In this document: one piece after another, positions 34,601-46,689 of the stretch
Numbering within the stretch: position 1 is the first letter of the stretch
Layout of the letters: each line of letters begins with the position of its first letter
Program-made: the position numbers and the translations under genes
The notes under the pieces: generated by a model
The model's input: the letters and a program-made list of their open reading frames with translations, nothing else
The model's database searches: none
What the model was told of the DNA's origin: nothing
Assembly: GCA_035610365.1 (NCBI GenBank)
Contig: CM069435.1
Location: forward strand, 80,633,389-80,697,388
Source: Aquatica leii
Taxonomy: Eukaryota; Arthropoda; Insecta; Coleoptera; Lampyridae
Direction of reading: 5' to 3'
DNA: 64,000 bases

Positions 34601-36255
34601 ATATAGATACATACATGCAATATGTTTATTATAAATATATTATTTTTTAATTAATCCAAAGAATTCATTAAAAATATAATTGGCAAATGTGAATTAATAA
34701 ATAAGATACAGCTTTTTCAACAATTAAATAAATTGGGTATTGATAAAATTGTATCTCATTTATTAATATTCTTTTTGATTCCGAACAATAAAAATGGCAA
34801 GATTGCAAAACTTTTGCAATTTTGTCTTTTTTTAGTCTTCGAAATCTTAGTCTTGCTCTTATAGATGGTGACGCCATCTCGTTCTTAGTCTTTACAGTTT
34901 TCCGAAACCAAGACAAGACTGTATTACCAAAAACGATTTCGGTCATTAGTAGTTTTTTACTGTTTGTTTTTTTATTAACTGTTTTTAATGTATTTGTGCT
35001 AGTATCCTATTTAGCTGCAGACATATTTCTAATTCATATGGTAACTTGATTTTAATAAGCATATTTTGGTTTCGATTATATTATGATGTACAAAATAAAC
35101 AAAAAAATGCATTCTAGTTATTTAAAATTGCGTCGATCAATAATTAAATAACTAAGTCGACAGAAAAGTATTCTTACACCATAACCGATAATAGTTTTTT
35201 AAACTTAGGAAATATCAATTTTAAGTTTTTCATGTAGTTGTAAAATTAAACTATGATTATAAAGAATTGCAGTTCCTCAATAAAAGCCATGTATTTGGTC
35301 CTTACAAAAATAATAAGAAAAAGCCGATATTAAGACAGTTTAACTACTACGTAAAATATTAGCAAAACTTCAATAAGTTTGTAATAACCTTAATAAAATC
35401 AACGGTAATAGTATTAGTAATTTAATTACTACTTTTATTCCAACTCAAATAAACTAAAACAAATTAAAGAATGACAAAATAAATTCTAAGTGTCAAGTAT
35501 ACATGTTTAATATGAAATTTTTGTTAAGATTATACTTAGATAGCAAAGCAACTCTTTTTAAATAATTCTGCATTTTTTTAAGTATCTTTAAAGTAATAGT
35601 CGTGCATCATTGATAATGTCTTACAAGTTATTACATTATTTTGAATATTTGATTTTACAAACACGAAACTCGTTTTCGTCGTGATAAAGCTCAACGTTTG
35701 TTTAAAAAATTTATACTATTTATTTTTTAATGTTCTTTATAGTCAAGTTACTTTTGGTAAAAAATTCCAAACAAGTTTTAAATTTAATAACTTAGTTTGA
35801 AACTTATTTAAAAATTGACTGCATTATAATGTTGACATGCAAAACAAATAAAATCGTTATTTAATTTGCTTAATATTAAAAAAATGTACAAAGGTTGTCT
35901 ATTTTAGTCATTAATTTTGATTTAAGATACAAAGAAATGCTTCTTTTAAAGTGGATTAATCGATTTCGTTTATTAAAAAATATTAATGTCTTTTTAATGC
36001 GTTTAGATTAATAGTAATGTGTTTTTGTGTGCACTAAAAGTATACAATATGTAATTTAATTACAATTTACTTAGAGTTTTGAACAAAAGGTTCTTACACC
36101 AAAATGTTAAAAAGTAGAAATTAAAATATACAAAGTTAACGATAAATATATGTGAAAAATTGAGCTGAAACTTGATCGTTGTATATGTATATTGTATATA
36201 CCAGAAACTTAGTTTTTATTTAAAAAAAAGCTAAAAATGGTATTTAAAAATGGGT
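34601..36255. other. AT-rich stretch without a gene
   Basis: The overlapping frames at 34668-34946 (minus) and 34822-35049 (plus) have no domain. No repeat was recognised. Confidence 0.4.
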
Positions 36256-36825
36256 AGTCCTCGCCATTTAACTTTCGATGCACGTCATTAACGTCAGTGG
36301 CGTACTCATTCAACCATGTTGTCGGTATTATCATATAAACTTACTGTTTTCGTACATTCTGAATATTACATTGCGAATTACGTTTTCATTAAGTTTCTAC
36401 TTTCGTAACAGGTGTATTACGCTTAGGTTTTGAGAAGATCTAAGAACCTCGTTGTTAGCAACCGCTGTACATACAGAAATAACTGTAGAATATATGTATG
36501 TATTACCACAATTTAAATATTATGTAAAACGGTACCTCTCGCACAGCATTTACTGATATCAATGGACCACCATTATCTCGTTCAAGCTCACAATAGTACA
36601 GTTTTGTATCAAAAATAATTATAAAAAACAATGAGCACTCTGACGAAAAAAACACAAATTAAATTTGACAGATGCCACAACGCTGCAACTGTAGTAAGCA
36701 CACTAACAACTTGACAAAAAAAATTCCATAAGACAATTTGGTATTTACTTAATTTTTATTATAAATAAGGTGGTATGAATTTTACGTCATTTATGACGTG
36801 CATCGAAAGTTAAATTGCGAGGACT
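36256..36825. mobile_element. Non-autonomous DNA transposon with terminal inverted repeats
   Basis: The left end reads AGTCCTCGCCATTTAACTTT then CGATGCACGTCAT; the right end is its reverse complement, GACGTGCATCGAAAGTTAAA then TTGCGAGGACT. The inverted repeats run about 36-40 bp with a few changes, and the whole is 570 bp with no transposase. I could not settle the target duplication: the flanks are T on the left and TTATA on the right. The superfamily is therefore open. Confidence 0.7.
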
Positions 36826-39800
36826 TTATAAATAAGATTTTTTAAATAAATAATTAAATTCATTTTACAATTAAGTGTTACAAAAACTGTAACGCGTATT
36901 TAATTTTAGATTACAATGGCGGATGAAATAATAAAATTTATAAAATCCCACTGTTTGAAGTAACCACTTTCAGCAATTTCAGCAAAGTTTGGAATTGAAA
37001 CATTGTTGAACGAAATGATAACAACTATAGCTACAGACTGCACAAATAAAAAATCACGCATTATATTAAGAATAATCAATTAGAATATAGAAAAAAAAAG
37101 AAACTGTCTATGCATTATGGTCTTTCAGATAAAATATGCTTAAGTGAACCAATGTATTTTTGAAAACTTATTGAATTTAAAGTTGCAAATTAACATAAAT
37201 GGCTATGAAATTAAAAGCGAGGATAAAAAACGAAGATGTAAAGTTAGTGAGCAACGACAGTATCAAAAACACATTAAATAGCTACTATATGCAACAATGA
37301 CACTAAGGCCTGGTTTAGTGCAGCAATGCATTAATTTATTAATTTATTGTGGTGTGTGCTCTATTCCTCCATTGAAACAAAATGTGTGATAGTCTGTTTT
37401 GATTTAGTTAAAAAAATTTTAAAGAGTTTTGGAATCAAATGTCCACTTCAACTCTAATTTTTAAAGTTTCTTGCAGAATCTCTCCAAAAATTTGAGTGTT
37501 TAGAATAAGAGAAAAAAGGAACAAACAAATACAATTTTTTTTAAAATTCATAATAAACGAACAAAAGATCAGTCTAGGATACATTACACATAATTAATTT
37601 TATTTTTTTTGCAAATAAGAGATTACTATGTTAAAAACCTTTTTATGGTTTCTCGTTTTGTATAAATTTTGCTCAGTTTAAACTCCGTCAATGATTTTAC
37701 TTCTTTTATTTCCGTTAACTTCTACGTATTTGCATTTTGACTAGCAAACCAAAAATCAGCAGGTGTTAAACAATTAATTTAAGAAATACGTTTATTTGAT
37801 AGGTAAATCAAATAAAAATTCAATAGTTGAATGTAAAAGAATTACTGCATTTCCATTTTGCGGCGAGATTTAATTTTTTTTGTCCTTATAGCATTTTATT
37901 ACGTGATAGCTGAATTTCTTTAATTACCTGTAATTACTCTGGTCAGAAATTATTTTAATGGTCGTTAACTACTAAATGCAAAGGTGTTCGTTATTGTTAA
38001 CTATTACATAAGGAAGTCGAATCCATAATATTCTTCGTTAGTGAAATATCTTGAAGATTTATCAGCACACAAATGTTACCTACGCTGTCTGTTTGTGATA
38101 GTACGGTGGTATACTTATTGCTTTACTTTCTAGTTTTTAAGGGATGTTGATATGCCACTAGCGCTAGCAGCTTATTTAGAAGTTTTTAGTGTCGATCGTA
38201 TGTACGACGACCAAGTATACGCTTGCTGTCACAAGTAGTTTACGCTGTTTTTTTATTCATCTTTTAAATTATTCCAGCTTCAGGCTTTATTGACTTTGCG
38301 ATTTGCTTTTCAATTTGTATACACTTCATATTAGCAATCGTTTAACTTAATTTAATTGGTTAAATTTAACTTTGCTACAGTAAGTACTTACTCGTACAAT
38401 GTGTTGCATAACTGGATAGTTCAAAATACCTGAAATTGAATTTACTTTGCAAACTAATTACGTAAGCAAATAAAGTTAAACTTATATATAATCGACGCAT
38501 TGAAGACAAGTTTAATTCTATTAGTTACTTTAGCTGCCGTTGCCTTTCTTTGCTGTGAATCATGTTACAGGTAATTGATCGCACTTCAGCCGAGTGCAGA
38601 GTTTACGTTCTACCGTAACAACATAAATGACTTAAAAATAAAACAAAAACATTATCTCTGTTTTATCTTAAATACTACAAGAAGTGCGTTGCGTTTAGAC
38701 AAATTTTCGTCATGCCGAAACGAAGTGTCACATTATGAATTTGTCATTTGAATACAATTATAAAACGTTCGAATTAACGTGGGTTTGCACTAAAAAAGTT
38801 GGATTAGATAACTACATCTACGTACGTTTTTATGTTTTTGCTTGCGGATATTTTCAAAAAATATATAATCACTAGCGGACTGAGCTACCGAGAGACCATA
38901 AAATGTTCCGTAAATCAATGGCTTTGGGGCTAGTTTAATTATAGACCCGAGAACTTTAAAAAGACATCACGATTCAAGTATTGAAAAAAATTAAGAATAG
39001 TATCCAAACAGAAAAATATGCAAAAATCTGGTAAAATAGTTTAAAATTAAGAGATATATTGTATTTAACTTTAAATAGTACTACTACCATACTGCTAGTA
39101 AAATAGTATACAAAAATAAGTATAGAATGATAGAGTGAATGAAGTGATAAGACCGAAAAACCATTTTACTTTCAAATTCAATTTTTGGTACCACAAATAC
39201 TGCTAAAACATCAACAAATTTATCAAATTTATTTGTTTTCAAAAAAATAAAAATCCTTCTTTTTGACTAAATTGTTTGTAGCTTTTGCAATTTTTGAGCG
39301 CCAATTTTAGGATTATCATGTAATATTTGGTAGACTGGAATAGTTGGAAAAAAATATTTCTTTATGATACGTGTCACACTCATCAAGAGCGATCTTTCAC
39401 TTTTATTGTGTATGTCCAATAAGTAAAAACGCTCGTAAAAACGTCATTAATAATATATTCTATAACGAGTGTTACAATGACAAAAAATGTAATGCGAGTA
39501 AATTAGCTTTAATGAGCCGCGTAGCGGTGAGTTAAGCAATATACAAGCGATACATAAAAATGTAACACATTTTTAGTTTATATTTATTGTTCTTAACTAT
39601 CATAAATTTTAATTGTTTGCTTTTGTAAACCGTCTTTGACATTTTTTGCACACTTATCAACATAAATGTGTTACGTTTTCTTTTATTTAGTAACGTTCTC
39701 AAATGAACGCACCAGTTAAGAATTTATTCAGTAACGTTTTGCAATGTAAATATAAAATGTGCCTCTACAATGAGATGCGGGTTTGAACTAAGTCCAAAGT

Positions 39801-41419
39801 TTGACACGCGCGTTACTTACAATTGGCGCTTTCTTGTCAACTTGTCTTGTTACTACGCACACGTAGTTTTGCGCTGCTATAAAAATTTAGTTTTAAATGG
39901 TCAACTCTTAGCTTGGTAAGTTTTCTAATCCACATTTTATTGTTGCTAACTTAGACAAATATTTACAGAGGGTTTCTATCTTTCCGATTTTCTTTATTTC
40001 TCGTGGCTGCTTGCTCCTAAATGTAACCGTTTACAAAGAATACAAGGGTACAAGATGGCGGGTGAAAGTCAACCTCGCACATCTCTCTTGCGTCGATGCT
40101 AAAGGGCCGACGAGTGCCGTTATGTGTTATAATTACGATATCTGATTGAGACAATTTATCTAATCCTTACTGTTCGATTTGGAATAATTACGGCGAATGA
40201 TCGTTTCTACCGGATTTTATTGGATGCAGCCTATGGAAATTTACAATGCTAATTTTCTTTTCTTAAGTTAAGTAAACGTAACGTCAATTATCAGCTTCTA
40301 GAAGTAAACTAATCTATTGTTGTAATTTTGCTTATGTGCTAACCTACATTAAATGTGAAGTGTGGTAGGTACTGTCTTACTTTTGTGTGTTTTAGCTAAT
40401 TTCTTTTTCGACCACTAAGGACGAACACTTGGGCAGAGCTCTGGACAAGTCAGTCAATCGATCGGTGTATGTAAAACATTGTTGCCTGTGACAGTAAGGT
40501 AGTATCCTATATTTTTACATTTTATGTAGTGTTATTTGCTTTAACGATTCATAATTGGTCGTGTGATTGTGACTAGACCAAGTTTGCTTAAGCCTTTTGA
40601 TTGAGTACACGTTTACTGCAATATTACTTAAATTTTACTAAATATGATTTAATTGTATCTAATCGTACTTAATTTTACTTAATTTGTTTGGATTACTCTA
40701 CGAGTAAGTAATGAAAATTTGTTTCGACGATGATTGCACCGAGGGAAATTACTCCCTAACGGTAGAAATTACAAAAATTCTTTAATTTGTGTTCTCGACT
40801 CGTATGTATTTAGAGTCCATATGAACTTAGGTCTAATTTGCTTACTGTATGTATATATTATTCTTATATCTATTTTATCCTTAAGTAGTTAAGTATATTT
40901 ACTGTATATGTACTTCTTTGATTGGTTTTGGTAATTTAGCCAGAATTACAAGTTTAATTCAAAATAAACTACCTGGCGCCTGTATCTCTGGGTATTTTCT
41001 AAATCTCTTGAGTATCAAAGTGGATATTAATTTTATTATTATATAAGCTATCTCCAAATTCGGCTGCATTATTATTTCTAACCTACTTCCCCTCTCCTGA
41101 GCTAGGGCAATATTCTTTTGACTATTAATTCCAATTGGAATTCTTCTGCATCCATTATTACTACCCCACTGCAGCTGGTAGGGGTTGGTAATAAATGACA
41201 AACTATTTTTAAGAGAATTTGGGGGCTTCGCAATCTCAGTTCAAACAATAAAGTTTTGTATTGTATTATACTCAACTCGTTCCTGCCTAAATTGGACTAA
41301 AACCGTAGCGTCTGCCTCAGAGTGAGCGGCTACAAACATCGTCTGACTCATATTGAGCAGCTGAATAAAAAAGCACCAAACCGCCTGACAAGCGTGGCGC
41401 TAAATGTCAATTTAACCCT
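36826..41419. other. Long stretch without a confirmed gene; weak exon-like patches
   Basis: Just after the TIR element, ATGGCGGATGAAATAATAAA at 36916 opens 15 codons and, past a stop, one frame continues SAISAKFGIETLLNEMITT; this may be a decayed gene start. At 39780-40510 GC rises: a TATAAAA (39879) with a donor GGTAAGTTTTC (39914), an acceptor TTTACAG (39967), a good-context ATG in ACAAGATGGCGGG (40054; only 15 codons), and an exon-like stretch 40394-40488 open for 33 codons (STTKDEHLGRALDKSVNRSV) ending near GTAAGG. None joins into a gene. The rest is AT-rich. Confidence 0.25.
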
Positions 41420-43770
41420 ATAAAATAATCTACGAAATGCCAAACGCTACAACAGAACAGGTAGAGGTAGTAACTCGGAATTCCACACTGACATAAGATA
41501 AGTCTGCCTCAACGATTCTGGGGAAGGCAAGAAATTCGCTAAAAAGGAAAGTGAGATAACCTTAAATATAGCATAGAACTGTAGATCCCTATAAAGCTAA
41601 GAACAGTTAGTAGATCTAGAACATGAGTGCAAAAGAATCAAATATGACATAATCAGAAGTAAGAAAAAAAGGACGCGGTATTAAAACCCTGGGAACGGAA
41701 AATACATTATTTTACATGGGAAACGACAATGAAAGCCGAAAAGAAGTCAGTTTTCGAATCAAACAACACCTACTTGCAAAATTAGAGACATTAAAAGGTA
41801 TATCGGAGAGAGTGGCCTGCATAACTATTAAAATTACTAGTACAAATAATAAAAACAATTCAAATATACGCTCCTACATCAACGCATCCTGACGAAGAAG
41901 TAGAAACTCTCTATAAAGAAATAAATACCGCTAGAAAAGAAGATAAATGCACCCAGTATTTTAATGGGAGATTTTAATGCCATCTTAGGGCGACAATTAG
42001 ATGACTCTGAAACATATATTGAAAAAAATGGATTGTGTGAAAGAAATGACCGGGAAAGTATGTTAACACACTTTTTGAAAGAATGAATCAGCCCCAACGG
42101 TCAAAATAAGACGTAACAACATTAAACACATTTAATACTGGAAGCGACCACCGTATCGTAAGAGCCAAGGTCAAATTAAAGACAAAACTAAAACTTAACA
42201 AGAATACAAGGCAATACAAAAGATCCGTGAACACAGACAGAACTACTCAAACGTAATTGTGAAACCTACAATTGGCAATTCTCTAAATCAGATCGAGCAC
42301 GTTCCAAATAAAATAAACCAAAAAACAACAACAATAACGAAGGCTTTACAAGAAAAAGCACTTAGCGCAGTCAGAAATAAAAGTAATAAAACAAATAAAC
42401 TTTCAGACGTAACGATCAAAATGACTGGGAAAAGAAGAAAAAAAAATGATGCGTAAGGATATAAAAGAGACGTATAAAAGAATGGCAGAAGAAGTAATAG
42501 AGAAAAACCGTAATACAAAATGTCTAAGCAGAAAGGAAGGGAAATGTGACATATCAGCAATGAAGGACAAAAATGAAAGAAAAATAACAAACAACAAAAG
42601 TTTAATAAATAATTCAAATACCTATATTCCTCTAAAACAACAAAACCTAAAAATATATTAGAGATACAAGTAATAAATATTGGTTTTGAAGATTTACCTG
42701 AAACAGATGAATACAATACATAAAAAAGAATAAAACACTAGGAAAGAACATTATATTAATAGAAATGGTCAAAAAGCTCGAAAAATAATCATACCATGGT
42801 TAAAGGAACTGTTTATTAAAGGTATAAAAAAAGAAAGGATAACCTTCGATGCAACATAGCAGAAGTAATTCTGTTATTCAAAAAAGCAGACCGAAAACTT
42901 CACCACTATCGACCAATAAATATGTTATTGCAAATATACAAACTTCTAACAAGCTGCACAAATGATCGTTTCCTGACAATGGAGATATTACAAAGAAGCG
43001 TTGTCAGTGATTAAAACACATAAAAACACTAACAAAATACCACTAAAAAGAAGAATCAGACAAGATGACACGATGTGAACAAAACTGTTCAATCTAGCCT
43101 TAGAAGGCATCTTCAAAAAACTAAAATGGAGCAATTTTGGAAATAATAAAAATGAAAAAAAGTTAAACCATCTCAGATACGCTGACGATATTGTGCTAAT
43201 TGTAGACGACGAAGCACACCTACAGAAAATGATAACTAAACTGAAAAGAGAATCGCAGACGGTTGATTTTAAATAAATTTAAAGAAAACAAAAACTATGA
43301 GTGCTCAGAACATCCAAGTAAAAGTAAAAAAAGCACAAATAGAAATGATTGAGATAGGCAGCTATCAGAAAATTATCGTAACTGCTTAAAAACAAAAGAA
43401 TTCCCCAGCATATTAAATCTAAAATATTTGACGAATGTGTATTACTGGTCTTGACGTATGGAGCCCGGACATGAACACTTATGAAACAAACGATAAACAC
43501 TAAAATGGAATTTCGCAGGACAGCAAGCTTAAAAGGCGGAAGATGGCACGTAAAAATCATATAGTGGAGACCTTGGGATGAGAAGAGAAGTAGAGGAAGA
43601 CCGATTACAAGATGGGTCGATGACTTAAAGAAAATTGATGGATTAAAATAGATATCAACAGCTCAAAATAGAGAAAAATGGAAAACCAAGAGAAAAGTCT
43701 ATGTCAAACACTGGGCGCACTAAGAGCTTAAAAAGAAGAAGAAGAAGAAGAAGTAGAAGAAGAATTTGTC
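41420..43770 (+). pseudogene. RTE-like LINE relic with (AAG)n tail
   Basis: The start is uncertain. Endonuclease pieces appear from about 41855: IQIYAPTSTHPDEEVETLYK, then MGDFNAILGRQLDDSETYIE (about 41966-42020), NTFNTGSDHRIVRAKVKL (42125). RT pieces follow: AEVILLFKKADR (about 42858) with YRPINMLLQIYK, KNTTKKKNQTR for the R.GVRQGDT region, NHLRYADDIVLIVDDE with YADD intact (43165-43215), and LTYGA-type sequence (43450). The C-terminal piece near 43585-43720 matches RGRP.TRW.DDLK followed by HWA.. The element ends in an AAG repeat (43733-43764), as expected of RTE-type 3' tails. The large minus-strand frame 42288-42716 is a shadow. Many stops and a lost middle show it is dead. Confidence 0.8.
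43733..43764 (+). repeat. (AAG)n microsatellite at LINE 3' end
   Basis: Repeats of AAG with one GTAG interruption lie directly after the last LINE codons and mark the 3' terminus of the insertion. Confidence 0.8.
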
Positions 43771-45654
43771 AAATAGTACTTTAATTTTGCTGTTTAGAAA
43801 TAATTTATGTGTTTTTTGGACTAGGCGCAAAATTTCATTGTATAGCGAAATTAACTACATATACAAACGTTTGTAAAATTAACTTTATACGTAGATAAAT
43901 TTTCATTAAAAATTTTGTTTGTCATCGTTAACCGAATTTTTTACAATTTTTGGTTTCTAAAATTATCTCACAATTTTTTTTACAACCAACGTTAAAAACA
44001 AGACGATTTTTCAGGAGAGCTCTTGAAAGATTGAGAAGTTATAACTATGCCATGAATCAAGTTTCAAGTTTTTAAAAGAATATAAAAATCAGGATAACTC
44101 ATTTAATTTTTGTACTATGTACTATATTACAATGACTGGTAAAACAGAATTGTTATTACTTTGTTGTTGGTGTTAATGGAATTTATCAGCAAAATGTTGA
44201 CAAGTTTCCTAGTCTACCAAAGATTCTAATACACTATAACATTCAATTAATTTACAAACAATAAAAACCATAAAACTACAAATACATATCAATGCTATTT
44301 TTAAATTTTTTGATTAGTGTTTGAAATCTACTAACAAATTCCCAGTTTAAATTCTAGTTAAAACACTACCTAAACTTATATACGTAAAATTAAATTTACT
44401 TACTTATACCCAGAAGTACTTCAAGAAACACATCGTTTTATTAATTGTACCAAAGTTTATTACAATAAAGAACTACTTTATAAAGCATTCACATGCGATA
44501 TACCACAACACCAGATATAAGAGGAGTATCACATAATGCACATAAAAATTAATGTACTATTGTATGAATAATACTCGCTGAATTACTAATAGAAACACAA
44601 ATATCTATTGTTTTGGTTTGAACAAACATTACAAAAAGTTTTCAAATATTTTTTATCGCAATTAGCTAAACGCCCTAATCGTTTTTAACAAAAAAAAATG
44701 CATTGTAACATTGTTTGGCGTTAACGCGTGTACCGATAAAATACACCGACATAAATAATACAAATTACTCAAACTAAACAAATGATTAAACAACTGTGTC
44801 AGCTGAAAAATCAGTTTAAAATAAACATTCCATTAGTTATCCGGTGAAAAGGCTAAGTGACTAATTTTTTCTACATGTGTTTTTTTCCGTTTTTATGTTC
44901 GCATAAATATAATGACGTTTACAAATCATAATATTAAATATAACTGAAATTTTATAAAACGAAGTGTAAAAGTACGAAATGTTGTGGTTTTAATGAATTT
45001 TAAAAAGCAGGAATAATATTTTTTCTGCGATTATTATGTAATATGACACATTAAATGCTTATTAGCGAATAGGCATCGATGTACATTCCTTATGACCAAT
45101 CTGATCCGTACACTTTAAAAGCATTTCCGTAGAGGTCAGTGTCATTGCCCCACAGGATAATGAATTATGAAAACATAATTTAGAAGATTTGTACAAATCG
45201 TTGCATTAGTTTCAAAAGTACATGTAGAGTAAAAAGAAATTAAATTGTTAGACAAAAATTTAAAAACAAAGTATCTATATCCTTTATCTTTAGCTCCTCC
45301 CAATTCATAATCACCAATTTTGAACAAAGCGAGATTGCCCTCATTGTTAGGTATAACGGCTTACCATAAAGAAGACACTTGTATTATTCGAAGTTAAATA
45401 TTGGTAATCCATAATCTAATAAACGCAATTTAAACATGTTATAGATTATACTACGGAATTAAAAATATATATAATTTAAAAATCATGTTTGAAACACAAA
45501 AAAAAATTAATATAAAATTAATTTAGCAGAACTAAAAATTATTGTCAATCACATGGTTGGTTAAATAAGTGATCCATGTTACTTTTGTCTAAAGTAGTAT
45601 AAAATACAATTTGAAAACATTCTTATGTGTCTTTATTGAAAATAAAAGCTTTAT
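43771..45654. other. AT-rich stretch without a gene
   Basis: No coding frame or repeat is supported. The minus-strand frame 45142-45327 has no recognisable domain. Confidence 0.4.
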
Positions 45655-45840
45655 TTATGTATGGAAAACAATATCAATTATATGACCACAACTGCATTTT
45701 TTACAGGTCTGCATCTTCAAACCAAACTTTTCAATGACTCCCAGTACAAATGAATCGATGGTCTCAACTCCATACCGCATGTTGCCTTTACGGTATCTAA
45801 TTGTTTGTAGAGTATTAACGTAAACTTTACTTTTCAAGAT
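45655..45840 (-). pseudogene. Unidentified coding fragment with Cys-rich C terminus
   Basis: The minus strand reads LKSKVYVNTLQTIRYRKGN, MRYGVETIDSFVLGVIEKFG and ends CKKCSCGHIIDIVFHT. The CxxCxCGH pattern could bind zinc. Further right on the minus strand (to about 46320) shorter pieces such as ENIVAVSESVCKAIH look like its decayed upstream part. It is probably a transposon or retrocopy remnant; I do not recognise the family. Confidence 0.3.
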
Positions 45841-46471
45841 ATATTAAAGAACTTTATTGCCAACTGGTTTGTAATGTTGTATTATCTTGTTTAAAACAAA
45901 GTTTATTCACATCCAATTGATTTAATCATACTCTCAACTAATGATCTACGACAAGCAGTAACCTATTCTGCACAAATTGGATCTTTATAAATGACATGAT
46001 GATTTCCTGAATTCTAAATGCGGCAGTATTGCCTTACATATCCATTCAGGTAAGAATTAATCTAATCAGAAAGAAAAACACCCTACCCTTTCTCAAGCAT
46101 TAACAATTAACAAAAATACGGCGTTGTTGATGTCTTTGACTTTATATGCAACATCAAAAGATCAACATGGAAAATATGTTTGGGAGACGTTCAATACTTC
46201 TGGATGATGTCTGGTTAATATGAATAGCTTTACAAACACTTTCACTTACAGCGACTATATTTTCACAAATATCAACTGACTAAGTATGTTGATGCTTTAC
46301 GAATGTCTGAGTCAATTTAAATAAATCGTTGAACAATTTTGTAGAACGTTTGCGTTGACCAAAATGTATACGAAGTTTGCAAAATGTAATAAGTTTCAAT
46401 GCGCTCTTGTGTTGTAACAAAGTAAGAAATACTACTAACTCCAAAATATATAATACTCGAATACTTTAATA

Positions 46472-46689
46472 GACCTGTCCAGAATGCTGTCAAATTGCCC
46501 TATAGATGTCACCTTTTTTCCTAAATTATAATAAAGTAATAAGGTAATCTAGGATACTGTCAGTTATGTTCACTGTCAAATCTAATTGTATGAGAACGAC
46601 TACCTGAGAATTCCGTGAAACACTTTATTAAAAATAAAAAGGCTTTTGTAGAACACTTGGACAGCGAACTGACAGAATCTGGATAGGTC
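46472..46689. mobile_element. MITE with TA target site
   Basis: The ends GACCTGTCCAGAATGCTGTC (46472 on) and, on the other strand, GACCTATCCAGATTCTGTCA (46689 back) match over about 20 bp. TA flanks both ends (46470-46471 and 46690-46691). At 218 bp without a coding frame it fits a Tc1/mariner-type MITE. The outermost match extends through AATA/TATT, so the exact boundary could shift by a few bases. Confidence 0.7.

Noticed and set aside
40394..40488. 33-codon exon-like stretch with splice-like borders
   Set aside because: It ends in its own stop before the donor and cannot be joined to any upstream frame; kept only as a remark in the region entry.
42288..42716. 142-residue minus-strand frame
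   Set aside because: It is the antisense of a Lys/Asn-rich part of the RTE-like LINE and reads as Phe/Leu-rich low-complexity sequence.
43733..43764. Possible CRISPR-like or tandem regulatory repeat
   Set aside because: It is a plain AAG microsatellite at the 3' end of a LINE; no spacers are present, and the window is eukaryotic.
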